DNA of 64,000 nt from Glycine soja (Eukaryota; Streptophyta; Magnoliopsida; Fabales; Fabaceae): contig NC_041016.1 in assembly GCF_004193775.1 (NCBI RefSeq), positions 45,880,767 to 45,944,766 of the forward strand, in the 5' to 3' direction. Positions 1 through 10,779 of the stretch are shown here, piece after piece. Under the pieces are notes generated by a model. It worked only from the letters and a program-made list of their open reading frames with translations. It was not told where the DNA came from and searched no databases. Both the position numbers and the translations under genes were made by a program. The first letter of the stretch is position 1. Each line of letters starts with the position of its first letter.

Positions 1-2825
1 GTAATGAAATTTCGTGTGAGTTGTGCTAGACTGCCAAGAGAAAATAATGCCTAGAATATTGCAAAATTATGCTCATGTTTTCATATATATTATATTTAAA
101 TTAAATTCAAATAGTCATACCCGTATATAGGATGAACAGATATGCGATGAAGGAGCAAAGAGTGGCAAGTAGATAGCCATAGCCATCGGTAGAAGTGTGG
201 AAAGATAACCGATCCTCATCAATGTTCATCATGGAAAATGTTGAAGGTGGAACTTCATCACCTATAAAATGAATCCAATCATTATTAACATACAAAAAGG
301 GAAAGACCAGTTACTAGATAGAAAGAAGGAAACAAAGAATAGGTCAGAAAATGACTAAGAAATCATAATAAAATATCACTGGAAGTTCAAAGTCAATTGA
401 CTTTAAAGTGTCCTACAAATTTGATGTAAATTTTTACTGTGACCACTTTGATTTCCATGCACTTGTAATAAATCATTTGCTCAAAAAGAAACCCTATAAT
501 TTTAGTAAGATCTCTTATATGGAAGAATTCAATCCTGGTTTGCCTAAATGCAATCATACTCTTAGCCAAAAAGAAACAAGGCAGCCATGAAAATGTCATG
601 AATTCAATGAATAACGCATACATCACATGACTCAGATAAATACCCCAAGGTGGTGGAGCAAACCAGCCTCTAATTTCCCTAAAATATTAAATGCGATACT
701 AGTTCCATCAAGAGACGATTATTTAACCATCCGAGACCTCCAATTTGTGACCTGAAACAGGTAACATTTGTCTCAAGTTAATTCATAAAACCTAATAGTT
801 AAATTAGAAAACTCATATCATATCTTGTGATGGTTATCACTGAGTGGGGTAAAACTATGAACTCGCAACAATTAGCAAACATCAACCTCATAGGAGATCC
901 ACATACATTATAAAGAAGAAAAAAAATGAAACTCTGCAGTATATCATTGACCAAGAGCTGCAAAAATTCTCAAAAGGAAGTGGGATTCACATAACAATCA
1001 TTTCATACAAACTATTACTCACCTGCACGGCTGCAGTTGCTAACCAATGCTTCCTTATCCTCCATTTTAAAATACAAGAATGCAAGCGAGTTCATTTGGT
1101 AAAAAAAAAAGAAAAATTCAATAAGAAAGTCATTAAACCATTTAAAATTCAAAATATTCAAAGAGACAACATTTGCAATTAGAGTTGTTTAATTTAAACC
1201 ATCACCCATGTAAAATGAATCACACAAGCATAAAACACCGTGCCACTAATGAATCCAACATTAACTCACTCGTTACATAATGTGTGATTGTCAAAAGTAA
1301 TAAAATTTTGCAAGTCCATAAACATAGACAGGTATTTAGCCCGAGACCAAAAAAACATCAACTAGATTCTCAGATGCACACATCAAATTTTCATATCAAA
1401 TAGCAATGGCAACCCCAACACTCACTAATATTCACAGTTAACAGAGTCAACATCATTAGAAACTAAGCCACAACTGCAAATAAGTGTAATTGTAATTGGA
1501 CTATACCAATTACCAACCTTTCCCGTCGAACTCTCGGGGAACTCAATCTTCTTTTCAATTGACATGTCACTGGATTTCGCATCATCTAATCATTTTCAAC
1601 AAAATTACAAATAATAAATGTAATAAAATGAGGAACATGGATCTGGGCATGCAAAATTCAATTATTAAAATTAAATCAACTTAATAACAACTCCAGGAGC
1701 ATGCAATTTTGAAAATAACAGCTGCATTTTTTCTTCTAAAACATAAAAAAGTTACCTTTGGGAGGGTCAACAAAAGGGGATGAAAAGAGATGATCGAGTT
1801 CTCTGTGAAGAACCATAATTAGTTGATGATGGAAGCAACAAGCAGATCTAGGAAATGGGGTCGAAGAGAAGATTGAAAAGAAACAGATTAGGATTAGGTA
1901 CACACAAATCAGAAACACAAAGCCGCTCCACTAAATTCGTAGTTAAACAGCTAGCATAAAAAGCTAAAAATATATATCTTCAAGTTAAGAAAAACACAAG
2001 ACTTGTACATCATAAGCCAAGAGGGCACATTTCAATTCCCTAGTCTCCTCCACATCATCCAAAGAAAAACACAAGACTTGTACTCTCATAGTAATTTTAA
2101 CAAACACTTACAGCACAATATATCAGAAAGCTCATTGGTATCCTCATTTTTGTCAATCGAATCCCCTGCACCAGAAACCATTTAGCTCCAGAAACCAAAA
2201 ACCCATTAACACAACAAGGCACCTCTACAAAAACATAAATGCAAACATGGGTAGGCGTAAAAATTGAAACTTGAAAAAAGGAACACCTTTGGAAGTGTCA
2301 CAAGCGAGGTCAGGTTCTGAGGAGAGGTGTATTTCGTCTTCAGATTCAGGAAAAGGTTTTGTGAAGGGGGCAACATTGGTGTTGTTGCAATTGCGGGTTA
2401 ACAACTTCGAGTGGAAGAGGTTGCTGAGGGTGCATAGCTTTCTTACGGTGGGGGCACACATCTACAGTGGTTCACGAAATGACACATTTAGGGAAGATAT
2501 TGCAGAAGTGACGATTTGAGAAGAAGAAGGGGAATTAGGAAGAACATGTTGCGGACCATTGCAACCAGTTCTCTGGTGAGCCTTAGGTTTGAGCGACGCT
2601 ACCTAGCTAGGTATGTAAACTCGAGAGGAGAGGAAGGGATGCGATGCGAAATAGGCACGTGTGTACATGAAAAAAAAGAGGCCTACGATGGTTCCTTTTC
2701 AAGACCGTCTTTAAAATCCATAAAAATTATGAATATTTACAAAATTACCACTGCGTCTTTGTAGATGACAGTTTTTTAAGACTATCCTTGATACAATGTT
2801 GTAGTAGCGTTGGTTTGTAGTAGTG
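1..2825. mobile_element. CACTA element A, right end only (gene-carrying)
   Basis: The right terminus reads TAGTAGTG at 2818-2825, the complement of a CACTACTA terminus. The next three bases, TCA, are the likely 3-bp target duplicate. The sequence then runs straight into a dispersed repeat whose undisturbed copies (near 13055 and 18254) read through TTCAGAAAAA without a break. The subterminal stretch at 2700-2711 contains AAGACCGTCTT, a motif type also found near the right end of element B. The left end lies outside the window, so length, autonomy and target duplication cannot be confirmed. The content is a multi-exon gene copy on the minus strand. CACTA elements of legumes are known to pick up gene pieces, so this is probably a captured copy rather than a host gene in place. 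Confidence 0.72.
121..2461 (-). CDS. Five-exon gene copy inside CACTA element A, 3' part missing, unidentified
   Basis: Five exons join with consistent phase on the minus strand: 2461-2287, 1800-1756, 1585-1518, 1059-1023 and 261-121. Each junction has a GT donor and AG acceptor, and the reading frame is open throughout (about 157 codons so far). The predicted N-terminus (MCAPTVRKLCTLSNLFHSKL) is basic and lacks acidic residues, like an organelle targeting peptide. The middle is acidic and rich in serine. The last visible exon has a hydrophobic stretch (GYLLATLCSFIAYLFILY) that could span a membrane. The exon at 121 ends at a GT donor, so at least one more exon should lie to the left of the window. 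A short upstream ORF begins near 2564. I do not recognise the family. The start codon is the first ATG of the long open frame and is plausible but unproven. The gene sits close to the terminus of a CACTA element, so it is likely a captured fragment. The intact splice sites suggest the capture is fairly recent or selected. Confidence 0.6.
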
Positions 2826-2828
2826 TCA

Positions 2829-3494
2829 GAAAAACAATTAACTAAACTTTCTCCATACTTACTCACCAAAATAGTATCATTGTGTATTCTTAAATTTATT
2901 ACACTACATAAATTTTTCATTATATCCAAATTAACATTTTAATTGTTATTCAAGTACTTTCTAATTATTGAAAAGTATGTAAGGACACATATTTTTACAA
3001 CAGATCTCCTTAGCATTTTTTGAAGTAGTTTGATTATGTTGCTACTTCACTCTTAATTTTCTTCGGTTTTCATGAAAGCATGCATTTAGGAATGGAGGTC
3101 TCGTAGAATTTGCACTTGGATTCTTTTCGGTGAAAATGTCGACACCATATTCTATTTGGTGAAAATGTCTACACCATCATAGCCTCATAACTCCTTTTTT
3201 TATTATTATTTAAATTCTCGATCTCTCTTTTTCTTTAAATTAAGGGCTAAATTTTTACTGTTTAGTATAATGTCACATAAGGAAATCTAAATTTTTGTTT
3301 GCAATAAGTTTCTTCAATTTTATGCAATGAGATTGTTTGCATTTATTTTAATTGGCAATGTAGGGTGAATCTTTTCATATGTCTTGGATAATGTGTTAGA
3401 CTGTAAGTAAAATATCATCATCATCTCCATTTATTGCAAGTATATATGCTTGTGATAGACATTATGCGATATTAAAATAATTAAAAAAAGAGAT
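2829..3494 (+). repeat. Dispersed repeat segment T (first part), interrupted on both sides
   Basis: This stretch matches 13058-13480 and 18254-18700 in the same orientation and 58020-58500 in the opposite orientation. The shared run starts at CAGAAAAACAATTAACTAAA and includes a conserved block around TTGAAAAGTATGTAAGGACA. It is cut on the left by CACTA element A and on the right by a solo LTR. No reading frame is conserved. It is part of the mosaic family that flanks the foldback cores further right. Confidence 0.7.
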
Positions 3495-3499
3495 GTATT

Positions 3500-4010
3500 T
3501 GTAAAATATACATATACTGATCTAAACATGCAAATCAATTAAAATGACATATTTAGATCAAACAGCAGAAATTAAAAAATATTACGAGCGTACCTTCAGC
3601 CATTGCAAATTGAACGGGAAGTGGCGCACACACAAACCTGAAAGACAGTTTTGTTCTTCCAGACCCTTACTCACTCTGAATAGATGGGGTATTTTTTCTA
3701 AATAGAGAAGTGGGTTTGGTGATACAAAACTGAGAGCACCCCATCCTATTTATAGAGTCTGTCCATCACAGAGCTCTCAACTTGTTATCAGAACGTGAGA
3801 TAGGAAGTTATCAGACGTGAGATAAGAAGTTATCAGTACGTGAGATAAATGATGGATACGTGATTTGTTACTGAAGGTAGTTGCAAATATATTGCAAAGA
3901 TATGGGTTGAATGTAGATGGAAAATGGACCAGATTCAAAATAACTATTTTTTTCTAAATAATAAAATTAATTAATTAAAAGAACGTGGAAGTGAACGTGC
4001 GCTTCCAACA
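3500..4010 (-). mobile_element. Solo LTR (copia-like), TSD GTATT
   Basis: On the minus strand the element runs from TGTTGGAAGC to ...TTTTACA (511 bp). It is flanked by GTATT at 3495-3499 and again at 4011-4015. A TATAAATAG box lies near 3748 on the minus strand, as expected for an LTR promoter. At 3780-3848 there is an approximately 27-bp tandem repeat containing ACGTGAGATA and AGTTATCAG. There is no internal retrotransposon sequence, so this is a solo LTR left by recombination between two LTRs. The host is the T repeat: undisturbed copies show no such insert. Confidence 0.82.
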
Positions 4011-4025
4011 GTATTAACTCTATAT

Positions 4026-4335
4026 TGTTGGGATTCAATCAATCAACCTATTTTCATTCTAACAGACAATCATCAATCCTAACCACATGCTTTCTATTCA
4101 TGTAGAGAGAAATTACTATACAAAGATGAATAGAATCCCTTTGTGTTCCCATACTCAAAATCATGATGAAAACTAGATACGAAAGTGTACCTGGATTAGT
4201 CATAATGGAATAATGATGAAGAAAGGTTTATCAGAAAGTTGGTTTTATGACCTTCCAATTATATAATGGTCATAACTCATTCAATTATGATATATATATA
4301 TATATATATATATATATGACCTAAAATTACTAACA
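4026..4335 (-). repeat. 3' LTR of the copia element, internally deleted
   Basis: The plus strand starts TGTTGGGATTC and ends TTACTAACA. It matches the other LTR closely at both ends but lacks roughly 280 bp of its middle. The junction falls at a CCAATTATATAATGG stretch, corresponding to CCAATTG and CTAATTATATAATGG on either side of the missing part in the other copy. It contains an AT microsatellite at about 4288-4318. Confidence 0.85.
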
Positions 4336-4776
4336 ATCTCCCACTGGTCACAAATATATATATCCTTACCATCCTTATGAATGTGTTAGACTTTATGAGC
4401 TCAAAATTTGCCATTACATGCCTTGAGCATATTCCAAAAATCTTGTCCATTGATTACATCTGCATGTAGAACCAAAGCAGTTTTCATTATATCAATCACA
4501 ACTAAAACCATCAATGATTACTAATGCTGATAAAATCAAATGACATAGACACATCAAGAAATGTGTAGCATGAAAATTATGTAAAGGTGGTCTGTACACG
4601 TCTATTTTCAACTAGTCCTACTTTACCTCAATGAGATCATTTAATAACTTTAATGTACAAAGTGTAATAACTGAATAATAAACCATATATATTTAACCAA
4701 ATATATCCAAAAGTTAATGTATGCATACATAAAATCTAACATAGAACATAAAATACATAAAAGTGACTAACTCCCA

Positions 4777-6905
4777 CTAAACCAAAGATTCCTCGAACTG
4801 TAAAACACCAATGTGAGCAACATGCTCATGAAAGACCTTGGGTGGAAGTCCCTTAGTAATAGGATCTACTATCATGAAGTTTGTCCCTAAGTGTTCTATG
4901 GAAATTTGTCCACTCTGTACCCTTTCCTTAACAACTAGGAACTTGATGTCAATATGCTTCGACTTGGTCGAGCTCCTGTTGTTGTTAGAATACAATACAG
5001 TTGATTTGTTGTCACAATATAACTTAAGTGGTCTTTCAATTCCTTCCATAATTTTCAGACCTGTGACAATTTTTCAACCATATTCCATGATTTGATGCCT
5101 CATAGCATGCCACAAATTATGCCGCCATAGTGGATGAAGTAGTAAGAGTTTGCTAGGCACTGCACCAAGAAACCACACCACTGGCTAACATGAAAATGTA
5201 ACCTAAAGTGGATCTCAACCTATCTAGGCATCCTGCAAAATATGAGCCAGAATACCCAGTGATCTCCAACTGATCTAACCTCTTGTATGTGAGCATATAA
5301 GACTTTGTTCTCTTCAAATACCCCATAACTTTTTTGGCTGCTTTCAAATGATCCATTCCTAGATTGCTTAAATATCTTCCTAATACCATAACTATGTATG
5401 CTATATCAGGATGCGTACATACTTGGGCATAGATCAAACTCCCTACAGCTGATGCATAGGGAATCTTCTACATTTCCTGAATTTCCAAATTTCCTTTAGG
5501 GCACTATTTGAAACTAAACTTGTCTTCCTTAGCAACTGGAGTATCCCCGGATTTACATTCCTGCATGCCAAACCTTTTAAGTACCTTTTCGATATAGCTC
5601 CTTTGTGATAATCCTATAATACCCTGAGATCGATCTCGGTGTATCTTAATTCCTAATACAAAGGAGGCGTCACCAAGATCTTTCATTTCAAAGTTTCTTG
5701 ATAGAAATCTCTTGGTTTCATGCAACATGCCTATATCATTAGTGGCAAGCAGTATGTCATCAACATATAAGACCAAGAAAATGTACTTGCTCCCACTGAA
5801 TTAGTGATACACACAATCATCAACAAGATTCATCCCGAAATCAAATGAGAGAATTACTTGATGAAATTTGTGGTACCATTGATGAGATGCCTGTTTTAGC
5901 CCATAAATGGATTTTTTTCAGTTTGCAAACCATATTCTTTGGGTCTCCCAACACAAAGTTTTCTTGTTGCACCATATAAATTGTCTCATTAATGTTGCCA
6001 TTGAGAAATGTCATCTTGACATCCATTTGATGAAGCTCCAAATCATAATGTACAACAAGAGTCATGATTGTCCTAAAAGAGTCTTTCGATGAAATTGGAG
6101 AGAAAGTCTCTTTAAAGTTAATCCCTTCCTTCAAAGTATAGCCCTTCGCCGCAAGACGAGCCTTATACCTCTCCACATTACCTTTGGAATCCCGCTTGGT
6201 CTTAAATATCCATTTGCAACCAATGGGTTTCACGCATTCTGATAATGGGACAAGTTCCCAAACCTTATTGTCTTGCATGAACTTATACTCCTCATTCATT
6301 GCTTCAATCCACTTTTCTGAATTGGAATCTTGCATGGCTTGATGGAAGTTGACTGGGTCATCTTCCATCATACCATTATTTTCCTCATGTTCCTGGAGAA
6401 ATACCACATAATCATCTAGAATGACACTTCTCCTTTCTCTTGTACATCTCTGCAAAGGTACTGCTCATGAAGCATAGGTTCTTGAGGATCTTGAGTTTGT
6501 TCTTCATGAACGACCAAATTATCTTGAGTGGGGGATTCAATAACAATATCTTGTAGAGTTTACGAATTTTCTTTATCAAAAGCAACTGTATGAATCGGTT
6601 TTGGAATTGTTACTGATTCTTCCTCCAAGACAAAGTCTCTAACCTTATTCTTCCCCCCAAAACTCAATATCCTCAAAGAATGTGGCGGTTCCTGTCTCAA
6701 AAATTATCTTTAATTTGGGATCATAAAATTTATAACCCCTAGATCTTTCTGAATAACCAATAAAGTAGTTGCTCACTGTTCAGGAGTCCAATTTCCTTTC
6801 ATTTGGCTTATAAGGCCTTGCCTCAATTGGACATCCCCATACATGAAAATGTTTCAGACTAGGCTTTTGCCCAACCCAAAGCTCATAAAGTGTTTTTGGC
6901 AGCTG
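4777..6905 (-). pseudogene. Copia pol remnant: integrase C-end, reverse transcriptase, RNase H
   Basis: Reading the minus strand from 6905 down, the following can be recognised. First is the tail of integrase (LPKTLYELWVGQKPSLKHFH-type sequence). Then comes the RT N-terminal part at 6455-5841, with KPIGCKWIFKTK, YKARLAAKGY and the HQMDVKMTFLNG box. The RT palm at 5776-5504 has the catalytic YVDD motif (VLYVDDILLATND). RNase H pieces lie at 5437-5153 and 5049-4777, including YCDNKSTVLYSNN and STKSKHIDIK. The pieces lie in different frames and are separated by stops. This is standard Ty1/copia pol, of no use to the host. It would have made the enzymes that copy and insert the element. Confidence 0.9.
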
Positions 6906-6947
6906 CCTTGGTTGGCACTCTATTTAGAATGTAAATAGTGCCTCTTC

Positions 6948-7717
6948 TTTACATGTCTAGGCTTATTGCAAAAGAAACCGTTGTCACCTTGATTTTGTTT
7001 CTTTTGTGTTGGACCCTTAGGAGCTTCATTCTTGGGCTCCTCAGTTCTTTTTCTTTTGCCCTTATCTTTAGAGTTACTCTCAACATGAGCACTTTCAGTC
7101 CTTTCTTGCTTCATCTTCTCCTCTTCTTGCACACATTAATGAAATGAGCTCATTAAGAGACCATTTGTCCGTCTGACAGTTATAAGACATCTTAAACTGG
7201 CAAAACTATGAAGGCAGAGAAATTAGCACTAAATGAATAAGCAAGTCTTCTGATGGCTCAAGCTTTAGTGCCCTTAATTTTGATGCAATATTTGACATTC
7301 CCATAATGTATTCCCTGACATTTCCTTTTCCTTGATACTTCATGGAAATCAAGTTCTGAAGGAGAGTACTTGTTTCCATCTTATCCCTTTTTCAAAGCGC
7401 TTTTCAATTTCAGCAAGGAATTCTTCACCACTAGTTATATCATCTCAAACAATGCCCCGAAAGACCTCAAGAATGCCATGCTTAATGATCATAAGACTCA
7501 TGCGATTTGAATGATCCCTCTTCTCATGAAGTTTCCTTTGTTCAGAGGTACTGGAGTCCGTAGGAGAAAGGGGTTTCTCAATCCTTAATGCAAGGTCTAG
7601 ATCCATGCAACCAAGAATAATTTGCTTATTTTCTTTCCAGTCCTTAAAATTTGCACCATTAAGAACAGGAACCGAATTCAAATTAGCAGATATAGAAGCA
7701 ACAACTGAAAAAATCAA
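6948..7717 (-). pseudogene. Copia gag remnant with zinc knuckle, fused to integrase end by deletion
   Basis: The N-terminal part (7717-7445) carries VPVLNGANFKDWKENKQIIL, typical of the start of copia Gag (UBN2-like domain). The C-terminal part (7132-6948) is lysine-rich and enters a zinc knuckle, FFCNKPRHVKK. At about 6947 the sequence jumps straight into TIYILNRVPTKAAA, which belongs to the late part of integrase. The rest of the knuckle, the protease and the integrase catalytic core are therefore deleted in one step. The middle of gag is frame-broken. Confidence 0.82.
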
Positions 7718-8451
7718 AACAAATAATACAATAAGCTCACATAACAGTCATCAATGCATTTAAATAATGGTATATGTCATCTCAAGATATCTAGAGCATC
7801 CATTATATCAACGTTGATGATAAAAGCATATCAAATAACAAATTCATCTTTTGATGTGACTTATCATTCACATGCAAAACCTTATAATTATCACACGTTT
7901 AACATCACGAGTGTGTATGTAACTTAGTTAAATGACAACTTTCCTTTGGGCTAATCATCATTCATATAAATAAATCGCACACGTTAACATTTAACATTTC
8001 TCATGAACAATCTACATAAGAGAGGTCACTTTGGTGATATCTTGATTCAATTAACTCATTTAAATGCTAAATAATTAAAATGATATACCATAACTGAATT
8101 TTGAACATTGATGCACCAAATCCAAAATTAAAATGTTTCTTAAGGAAATTATTTTAACTTTATTTATTTATTTTAAATTTTAGAAGCCCATGATTATTAG
8201 TTTAATATACTACAGTGACCTCTAAAAGTAAGAACAAACACGTAAGTGATGCATTTAAATTTATATTTATTATCCCACATGAAATAACTACATGGTACTC
8301 ATAAAATTTATAACCCATTAACACATCAAATTTGTATGCCTGCACCGTAGTGTTGCTCTACATGCGTTACATCGATTTATTTCGTTTCCTCAAAACATTG
8401 TACCTAATGTGTTTATGTCATACAAACATCATACATGAATAAAGTATGGGA

Positions 8452-8464
8452 GGCTTTGATATCA
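8452..8464 (-). promoter_or_regulatory. Primer-binding site of the copia element
   Basis: The minus strand immediately inside the 5' LTR reads TGATATCAAAGCC, close to the TGGTATCAGAGCC complement of initiator methionine tRNA. This position and match fix the element's direction as minus. Confidence 0.75.
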
Positions 8465-8466
8465 AA

Positions 8467-8996
8467 TGTTGGGATTCAAGTTCAAATATTGGGATTCAAC
8501 CAATTAGCCTAATTTCATTCTAATAGACAATCATCAATCCTAACCACATACTTTCTATTCATGTGAAAATAAATTACTGTACAAAGATGAATAGAACCCC
8601 TTTGTGTTCCCATACTCAAAATCATGATGAAAACTAGATGCAGAAGCGTTCTTGGATTAGCCATAATGGAATGATGATGATGAATGGTTGATCAGAAAGT
8701 TAGTTTTATGACCTTCCAATTGTAGAGAGCCCTTCTTTTTCTTTCTCTGAATTTTTCTCTTATGACAGGGATGATAAAGAGAAACTGTATCTACAAATGG
8801 AACCATAACCCCTTATATTGCCATCAGTTACCCCAAACTTGATAATTAAAATTTGGCTCCTCATCAAATTATAATATCACTGGTATCTATACAATTAGCC
8901 TTTCATGACATATATGTCTTTAGCCATACTTTTGCATTTGCTGAGACCACTTTAATATTTTATCTAATTATATAATGGACCTAACTCATTCAATTA

Positions 8997-9062
<66 letters not shown>

Positions 9063-9078
9063 CCCAAAATTAATAACC
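8467..9078 (-). repeat. 5' LTR of the copia element, full length
   Basis: The 612-bp LTR pairs with 4026-4335. It retains the middle section missing there. Near its plus-strand start the GGGATTCAA motif is duplicated (8470-8500). It contains a long AT dinucleotide tract at about 8997-9060, much longer than in the partner LTR. Confidence 0.85.
8997..9060. repeat. (AT)n microsatellite within the LTR
   Basis: About 30 uninterrupted AT dinucleotides. The partner LTR has only about 15 at the same place, so the tract changed length after the element inserted. Confidence 0.95.
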
Positions 9079-9083
9079 TATAA

Positions 9084-9400
9084 TCAATTTTTAAATCATT
9101 AATATAAATATGTTCAGAAGAGATGTTTTGTTTTAAATATAAGATTGTTTTGGGATCTATCTTTTGGGGTCTTCAAATGTGTGATGCTACATTTGGCCAT
9201 AAGACTTATAAATGGATTGATGTGCTCCAAATAGATGAAGTCATTCAAGAAACATCCTTCTCTAATCATTCTCTTTAGATCGTCCATCAAAGTTATTCCC
9301 TCCACTTTGATTTTGACTTAGAGATGCTGCTCAAAGTCAGCATTTTCCTTTTCTCTTTAGAATTCGCTCCTAATCAAGTTCTAGTTTCAAGATTATTTTT
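9084..9400 (+). repeat. Dispersed repeat segment T (continuation after the insertions)
   Basis: This stretch matches the reverse complement of 57640-57890, with shared blocks around ATATAAATATGTTCAGAAGA and GGAGCACATCAATCC. With the solo LTR and copia element taken out, 3490-3499 joins 9079-9100 as in the uninterrupted copy at 57890-57910. It holds no convincing gene. A 63-codon minus-strand frame at 9114-9305 is only partly shared with the other copy. Confidence 0.65.
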
Positions 9401-10585
9401 CATCAATTAAAACTAAATATTTCCAGCCTGCCAAGAATGCTGCCTTCAAGCTATATGTTAGAAATTAGAAGTGTTTATTTCTCATCTAATTAATGCAACA
9501 CGTCTCAGGATAGTTTTGTGACCTTTTAGAAAACTTCTAATTTTTAATATAAAGCACAAAAGTCTGAAATATTTACGTTGTCAATCTAAGACCAAAAGTT
9601 CATAGACTATGTTTTGTCCTAACTTATTCAGAAGATGATCAAAAGTACAAAATGCAAATTATTACATTGTCAAGGATTTCAGTCTTATAAAGTTACTTTA
9701 TGTTTGATATAAATATTTGCGTGATTTGATCTAGTGACAAAAATAATATTTGTTTTAATAACCATGTTGTGAGTTTGCTTCTGTTTTGTAGATTAGATTC
9801 CCTGTTAAAAGTACTGAAACAAGGTTGAGCAAAGGTGTTCTCACTGAAAATTGCCCTACATTCTATCATAAAAGCAGTCTTTCAGAGGTGGAAACTTTTT
9901 ATTGGTAAAATCATTTGATATTTCAATACGTACTTAGACTCATAGGTACAAGATTATTCTAATTATGCATGTATATATACAATTTTATTTACTTTAAATT
10001 TTATGTGCAAAATTTGGTATATTTTGGTCAAAAGGTGATTATTTCCTTTAAATTCACTGAAAAAGTCATACAAATTTTTCATATTTTATGAGTATTATAT
10101 TTTTTTGAAAGAAAAACTTAATATATCTTGTAGATTTTTGACAAAAATAATTTACAAATAAGTTTTCTAACATTTTGTATTCATCGAGAGTATAAAAGTC
10201 ATAAAAAACGTGAAAGTCTTATTAATAAAGTAGAAAAACCTATTATAATATCCTAAAAAAGGTAATTAAGAAAATAATTAACATTTAAATATTATAATTA
10301 AAATTTTAATGCATATATATTGTCAATGTATAACATTTGTGTTATTATTGCTATGGTGATTTCTTATTAGATCATTATATAAAAATACCTTACACTTGTA
10401 ATGCATAACTTATTTTCTCTTTAATTAGATATTAAAAATTATAAAAATGATATTATTAAAACTAGTATATTTAATTTATATTTCATAATTTAAATTTTTT
10501 TTACCATGGGCCTTCAAAATATTTCGATAAGATATGCTATTGGTGGTTAGTGTTTTTTACGATTAATTAAATAACTTCTTCATCG

Positions 10586-10616
<31 letters not shown>

Positions 10617-10779
10617 AATGGTCAACGAAGAATTGTTTAATAAATTACACAAAAGTCACATAATGTGTCCTCGGGCTTTTTTTCCAAGACTTGTTTTGTA
10701 TTTGACTGATGGGATACATGGGGGCAACGCAGAACTTAGTCAGTCTCAAGCTCGTTAGCGTGAAGTAACTTAGATGGCC
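9401..10779. other. AT-rich intergenic stretch, no feature seen
   Basis: No long reading frame, repeat partner or transposon terminus was found, apart from a short TA microsatellite near 10592-10614. It may be old decayed transposon sequence. Confidence 0.5.

Larger units (their letters stand above)
4026..9078 (-). mobile_element. Degenerate Ty1/copia element with internal deletion
   Basis: Two LTRs (4026-4335 and 8467-9078) bracket copia gag and pol remnants on the minus strand. A primer site similar to initiator-Met tRNA lies at 8452-8464, and a purine tract (AGTGGGAGAT on the minus strand) lies next to the lower LTR. Flanks are TATAT at 4021-4025 and TATAA at 9079-9083, a 5-bp target duplicate with one mismatch. 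The LTR terminus at 9078 has CC in place of CA. Domain order on the minus strand is gag, integrase C-terminal end, reverse transcriptase, RNase H, the copia order. Protease and the integrase core are missing. All frames are broken, so the element is dead on its own. Confidence 0.9.

Noticed and set aside
2516..2764. Plus-strand frame containing MLRTIATSSLVSLRFERRYL, like a mitochondrial presequence
   Set aside because: It lies opposite the 5' region of the minus-strand gene, has no downstream exon on the plus strand, and ends in CACTA subterminal DNA.
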